Source of the DNA: Perkinsus marinus ATCC 50983
Lineage: Eukaryota > Perkinsozoa > Perkinsida > Perkinsidae
Reading direction: 5' to 3'
Assembly: GCF_000006405.1 (NCBI RefSeq)
Contig: NW_003215453.1
Span: 376,257-397,618 of the forward strand
Length of the DNA: 21,362 bases
This document shows positions 18,801 through 21,362 of this stretch, in pieces (the first letter of the stretch is position 1; each line of letters starts with the position of its first letter). A program made the translations under genes and the position numbers. Below the pieces are notes generated by a model, which saw only the letters and a program-made list of their open reading frames with translations, was not told the origin of the DNA and did no database searches.

Positions 18801-21259
18801 AAACTTATAATGTTCCTGTGGGGACTTCATTTTTAATTTTCCACGTATGGCTAGGAACACATTCTTCAACCAGTCAGTTTCCAATGTAAATGTTACCATC
18901 ACATTAGAAACATCATTTTTCGCCATTGTTATCAAACCCTTGGAAATTATATTTCTCAAAGCTGATTGGTAGCTGAGGATGGTCAGGTATTTGGAGTCTT
19001 CCGAATCACCATTGCAGTTGGCGTTGAGGTTGCTTGCAGAAGGGAGAGACGAGGAAGCGATGCTCGCATTGGAGGCGGAGGTATGGCGACGATCTTGTTG
19101 AGATCGGCTTTCTTCAACTGAGCTCAGGAGTTTCCTATAGGAGTTTATATACGAATTTGGGTGGAAATGTACAGAGAACAATGCGAACTCACTGAAATTT
19201 TCCCCGAAAAAATCTTATTTCATGTAGTTGCATGATGCTATAGTACTGAGTAGGTCCAACAGCATCCGGACTCATCAGAAGGATGGAGACTGTTGGGGTT
19301 GATGCACGCTGGAAACGATATGGATGTGGAAGCGATAGTGAGGAGAATACAGGAAGAGTTGGTGTGGAGATGAACGCTGATTTTCTTAGACGTGTTTGGA
19401 GAAGGGCCACGAGGTCGACCCGTACAACACGGACAGTTTGTTGGCCCTTGGAGTGTCGCTCACTAATGAGTTGGACTCGTATAGGGCGTTGAAGATATTA
19501 CGGTAGGTTGTTGGAGGCAGTGAGGTCGGAACGTATATGGAGTTTTATATCGACATCGTGTCCGAGTGGTTAAGGAGTTGGACTTGAAATCCAATGGGCT
19601 CAGCCCGCGCAGGTTCGAATCCTGCCGATGTCGTTTTTACCTCATTTTTGTTGTCACGCCTCCCTTTGGTAGTGAGTGGCTCCAGAACCACGAAGCATAC
19701 CACGGACTCGTCGAAGCTAGTACTGCGAACTCCCAGATGCTATTAGACTACGACTACCTAAAAAAGGACGTAGGAAAATCCAACTCCTTACCCTATAAAT
19801 TGATAATTTCTTTCCAGGTCGTCGCGTTGTTGGAGAAGGCGGTCGGACTCGGCCCGAACGACGCGGATGCTTCTGTGGCTCTTGGGGTTGCCTATAACAT
19901 CGACCGGAACTACACTAAGGCGGCGGAGAGTTTTATGAGGGCGGCCACGTTGCGACCGGAAGACCCGACTTTGTAGGGGAGGTGGAGGCGGAACTCCTTC
20001 GCGCAAACTTGAGATAGGTGGAATAAACTCGGCGCGACGCTGGCTAATTCGGGACTGTCGGAGGCGTCTCTGGTGGCATATAATCAGGTGAGGCTGGGTG
20101 GGTTCGGGAACGACACTTTTCAAAGAAGAACATGTACATGGTCAACTACATGTGTTGGTGACAATATGAGAATTCTTGGGAAAGCTTGAGGAACTCTTAT
20201 TGGTTTCTATACACTTCTAGTCGAATCTGTATGTTAACGTCTATAATTAGTGAGGCAACTTCTGAGCTCAGTTGAGGAAATCAAACATATATTCTTATAC
20301 TGGACATCACCAGTGTCTTAATATACTCCGATATATACATTAATTATTAATATTTTCCGAATGGAGAGTCTCAACTGCGCTCCAGCAAGTGCCGCGGTAT
20401 CGAGATTTCAGGAAGGATACGGTTGAGTCCAGATCCAAAATACTGCAATCATACTTGTTGAATCCCAAGAAGACTGAGGGAATGTTAGAGGCATCCTCTT
20501 CTATCGTGCTACCCCCGATTGACGTATCGAATGTAGACATGATGAGAAGGCTTATGAACTACAGCGTTTCCAGGTCAAATTAATTTTTTACACATTTGGT
20601 TAATGTTTTACTTTTTTAGTTAACATTTTACCCATGGCTTTAATAAAATACCAAGAAAGTTAATATTATACCCGGTTTATTTGAAAGTTTAGGAGTTTAA
20701 TTCAACCAAGTATAGTTGATAGAAAGTTGATAGTATTTTTGATAATCTCAACCATTGTTGACTTTGAAATGAAGTTCCTATGTCGATTAGTTGCTTTTCC
20801 TAATCGAAAGAATATTTCCTATCTAATGTGAATGACAGTATTCATTTAATCACTTTGTTATCATATTATAGGCGTTGAAGCTGAAGCCGAACTATGCCAG
20901 AGCTTGGTCAAACTTGGCGATAGCGCATTGTAATTTAAATCAGCATCAGGATGGGATCAGGTAGGTGGGTAGATATTAGCAGTCTATAGTGTTCCTGTGG
21001 GGACTTCATTTTTAATTTTCCACGTATGGCTGGGGACACATTCCTATGTTGATGTCATCATATTAGAAACATTTTTATCAGTGTTGTCAAACTCTGAGGA
21101 AGGCTATTTCTTAAACTTGATTGAATTCCTGGATAGTCGTGTTGGTGTTGGTGAGTTCTTCAAGCTACACTCAAGGGCATGGATTGCCACAGGTTCTACT
21201 TAGCAGCATTGAAGTTGAGTCCCAAGGCTGAGCATTTGTGGACGCTCTTGTTTAATGCG
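15897..21259 (+). CDS. PEX5: PEX5, peroxisomal targeting signal 1 receptor, 16 exons, 3' end outside
   Basis: Cycling receptor that binds C-terminal SKL-type signals in the cytosol and delivers matrix proteins to the PEX13/PEX14 docking site on peroxisomes. Exons: 15897-16029, 16543-16683, 17000-17066, 17112-17193, 17498-17603, 18031-18122, 18467-18599, 18654-18756, 18987-19080, 19263-19337, 19390-19502, 19673-19769, 19818-19972, 20018-20087, 20872-20960, 21193-21259; phases join without a stop for 539 aa. The N-terminal half has WAQEF (100-104) and WEALY (218-222), PEX14-binding WxxxF/Y motifs. A box KFANSQFVDFV (183-193) matches the PEX7-binding segment of the long human isoform. The TPR half starts at ENPYLES (about 284). 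The PTS1-contact asparagines are present: N368 (SLTNE), N466 (WNKLG), N474 (LANSG), N501 (WSNLA), N508 (HCNLN). NPL at 22-24 fits the N-terminal region, but no cysteine precedes it. The last exon(s) should lie beyond the window; read-through after 21259 would stop after eight residues. A splice acceptor-like tract ends at 15895, so an extra upstream exon is possible. Confidence 0.95.
16269..16519. repeat. Degenerate minisatellite in PEX5 intron 1
   Basis: Units of roughly 36-50 bp start AATTACGAGTAGTATAATC or AATTACGAATAGTTGTA and continue as AGTAATAGTAGTAAG. It occupies half of the 513-nt intron 1 and ends 23 bp before the exon 2 acceptor. It is built from the same TAGT/ACTA words as 11826-12290 and 15000-15535. 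Confidence 0.8.
16762..16916 (+). mobile_element. Family A MITE, copy 10 (PEX5 intron 2)
   Basis: Forward copy: CAGTATGGGAAAATATGCAT, TATGGTCAACTACATGTGTC, then GAGCTCACTTGAGGGAAGCG. The right terminus has lost its CAACACTG end. It makes up half of the 316-nt intron. Confidence 0.78.
17194..17497 (+). other. PEX5 intron 4, nothing recognised
   Basis: This 304-nt intron is one of the few long PEX5 introns in which I find no copy of families A-C, no tandem repeat and no RNA gene. It may hold an older insertion that is no longer recognisable. Confidence 0.5.
17611..17905 (+). mobile_element. Family A MITE, copy 11, enlarged (PEX5 intron 5)
   Basis: The left part reads GGGAGAATATGCACATGG then TGAACTATGTGTGG; the right part has GAGCTCAGCTGAGGAAAGC and ATTCCTCCAACACTG. 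The distance between ends is 295 bp instead of about 165. A second GGAATATATTTTGAG near 17709 suggests the middle holds extra material of unknown origin. It starts 7 bp after the donor site. Confidence 0.6.
18123..18466 (+). other. PEX5 intron 6, nothing recognised
   Basis: No family A-C copy in these 344 nt. It contains an inverted pair, GCAAATTCACAG near 18197 and TGTGAATTTGC near 18221, that could form a hairpin of about 11 bp, otherwise nothing recognisable. Confidence 0.45.
18811..18971 (+). repeat. Family C repeat, copy 1 (PEX5 intron 8)
   Basis: The stretch TGTTCCTGTGGGGACTTCAT and the following TTTTAATTTTCCACGTATGG recur almost unchanged at 20990. Similarity continues more loosely through ATTAGAAACAT, TTGTTATCAAAC and ATTTCTCAAA to GATTG. 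Copy 1 takes up most of the 230-nt intron and ends about 15 bp before the acceptor. No inverted ends are obvious, so the class is unknown. Confidence 0.8.
19101..19206 (-). mobile_element. Family A MITE, copy 12, worn (PEX5 intron 9)
   Basis: Reverse fragment with CAACTGAGCTCAGGAGTTTC, a GGAGTTTATATACGAATTTG segment shared with copy 2, and TGTACAGAG. Both termini are missing. Intron 9 is 182 nt. Confidence 0.6.
19552..19633 (+). tRNA. tRNA-Ser(UGA), inside PEX5 intron 11
   Basis: A complete class II tRNA. The acceptor stem is GACATCG (19552-19558) with CGATGTC (19626-19632), followed by discriminator G. The D arm closes with TCC/GGA around GAGTGGTTAA. The anticodon arm is TTGGA-CTTGAAA-TCCAA with anticodon TGA at 19585-19587. 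The long variable arm is GGGC-TCA-GCCC, as expected for serine, and the T arm is GCAGG-TTCGAAT-CCTGC. All stems pair fully and there is no tRNA intron. It reads UCA and wobble serine codons. It lies on the sense strand of PEX5 between exons 11 and 12 and takes up 82 of the intron's 170 nt. CCA is not encoded, as usual in eukaryotes. Confidence 0.97.
19634..19638 (+). terminator. Pol III T5 terminator of the tRNA
   Basis: Five T residues start directly after the discriminator base, the normal RNA polymerase III stop signal. Confidence 0.85.
20113..20302 (+). mobile_element. Family A MITE, copy 13 (PEX5 intron 14)
   Basis: Forward copy: ACATGTACATGGTCAACTAC, TGTGTTGGTGACAATATG, and at the right GAGCTCAGTTGAGGAAATC then ACATATATTCTTATACTG. 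The left terminus is worn. Its middle TCTATACACTTCTAGTCGAA matches copies 5 and 8. Confidence 0.78.
20361..20580 (+). other. Coding-like segment inside PEX5 intron 14
   Basis: A plus-strand frame open from 20389 to 20583 (64 codons) has natural protein composition, for example SKILQSYLLNPKKTEGML and VDMMRRLMNYS. A different frame from ATG 20361 reads MESLNCAPASAAV. It is GC-richer than the AT-rich sequence that follows. It has no similarity to PEX5 that I can see, and skipping it gives the correct TPR sequence. It could be a gene fragment captured with an insertion, a rare exon or chance. Confidence 0.3.
20584..20870. other. AT-rich remainder of PEX5 intron 14
   Basis: Contains a worn tandem of TTAATGTTTTAC, TTAACATTTTACCC and TTAATATTATACCC within 20600-20672, then plain AT-rich sequence to the exon 15 acceptor. 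No gene or RNA seen. Confidence 0.5.
20990..21128 (+). repeat. Family C repeat, copy 2 (PEX5 intron 15)
   Basis: Same orientation as copy 1. The first 45 bp are nearly identical; the rest is shorter by about 20 bp. It starts 29 bp after the donor of the 232-nt intron, so it sits in the intron much as copy 1 does in intron 8. Confidence 0.8.
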
Positions 21260-21362
21260 GTAGGTCGTGGGTTCGATCCCTGGTAGAGGCAGTTTTAATG
21301 CAAATAATTGAGCTCGGCAGTGCATCGCTCTATCATGAGTATTCATATGTGACGATTTTGAA
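21260..21362 (+). other. Start of PEX5 intron 16 with tRNA T-arm-like sequence
   Basis: Exon 16 ends at GCG and is followed by GTAGGT, a plausible donor. The next bases include GGGTTCGATCCC, a perfect B-box-like word, then TAGAGGCAG and TTTT, resembling the 3' end of a tRNA gene. No matching 5' acceptor strand is found upstream, where PEX5 coding sequence lies. Without splicing the protein would end VGRGFDPW. Known PEX5 proteins continue for a further helix, so a spliced exon outside the window is more likely. Confidence 0.4.

Noticed and set aside
3672-20302. Family A copies as true introners that define both splice sites
   Set aside because: In no intron do the element ends coincide with both donor and acceptor; the elements sit inside pre-existing introns with flanking intron sequence on each side.
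21190-21295. A second complete tRNA overlapping PEX5 exon 16
   Set aside because: The 5' acceptor strand matching TAGAGGC is absent and the would-be 5' half is conserved PEX5 coding sequence.

Overview
The window comes from the nuclear genome of an intron-rich single-celled eukaryote. The evidence is multi-exon genes with GT-AG introns, a clathrin-adaptor subunit, a peroxisomal import receptor and a eukaryotic tRNA gene with its Pol III terminator. Introns are either very short (44-54 nt) or swollen by repeats. I would guess an alveolate of the perkinsid type, but that is an impression from overall style, not something proved here.

Layout. 1-1740: no gene resolved; short coding-like stretches on both strands. 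1741-3377, minus strand: a complete six-exon gene for an AP-1-type clathrin adaptor sigma subunit (153 aa). 3378-4285: the intergenic gap between divergent genes, with two copies of a small hAT-like element (family A). 4286-13694, plus strand: a 15-exon model (575 aa) for an unrecognised protein with a signal peptide and three probable membrane segments near the C-terminus. Its introns are packed with two families of short inverted-repeat elements (A and B), an 18-bp minisatellite and a possible duplicated mini-exon. 13695-15896: intergenic, with simple ACT/AGT repeats and a few unassigned open stretches. 15897 to beyond the right edge, plus strand: PEX5, the PTS1 receptor, 16 exons and 539 aa visible, with a complete tRNA-Ser(UGA) gene inside intron 11.

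The three protein genes do not form a pathway. AP-1 sigma works at trans-Golgi and endosome membranes, PEX5 shuttles matrix proteins into peroxisomes, and the middle gene is predicted to enter the secretory pathway. The shared theme is intron architecture: in PEX5 nearly every intron above about 55 nt carries a recognisable insertion (family A, family C, a minisatellite or the tRNA), while introns without one are 45-54 nt. The best leads are the tRNA nested in an intron, the missing N-terminal cysteine of PEX5, the element swarm with 8-bp target duplications, and the in-frame duplicated mini-exon. All gene models were built by eye from splice signals and phase and have no transcript support.
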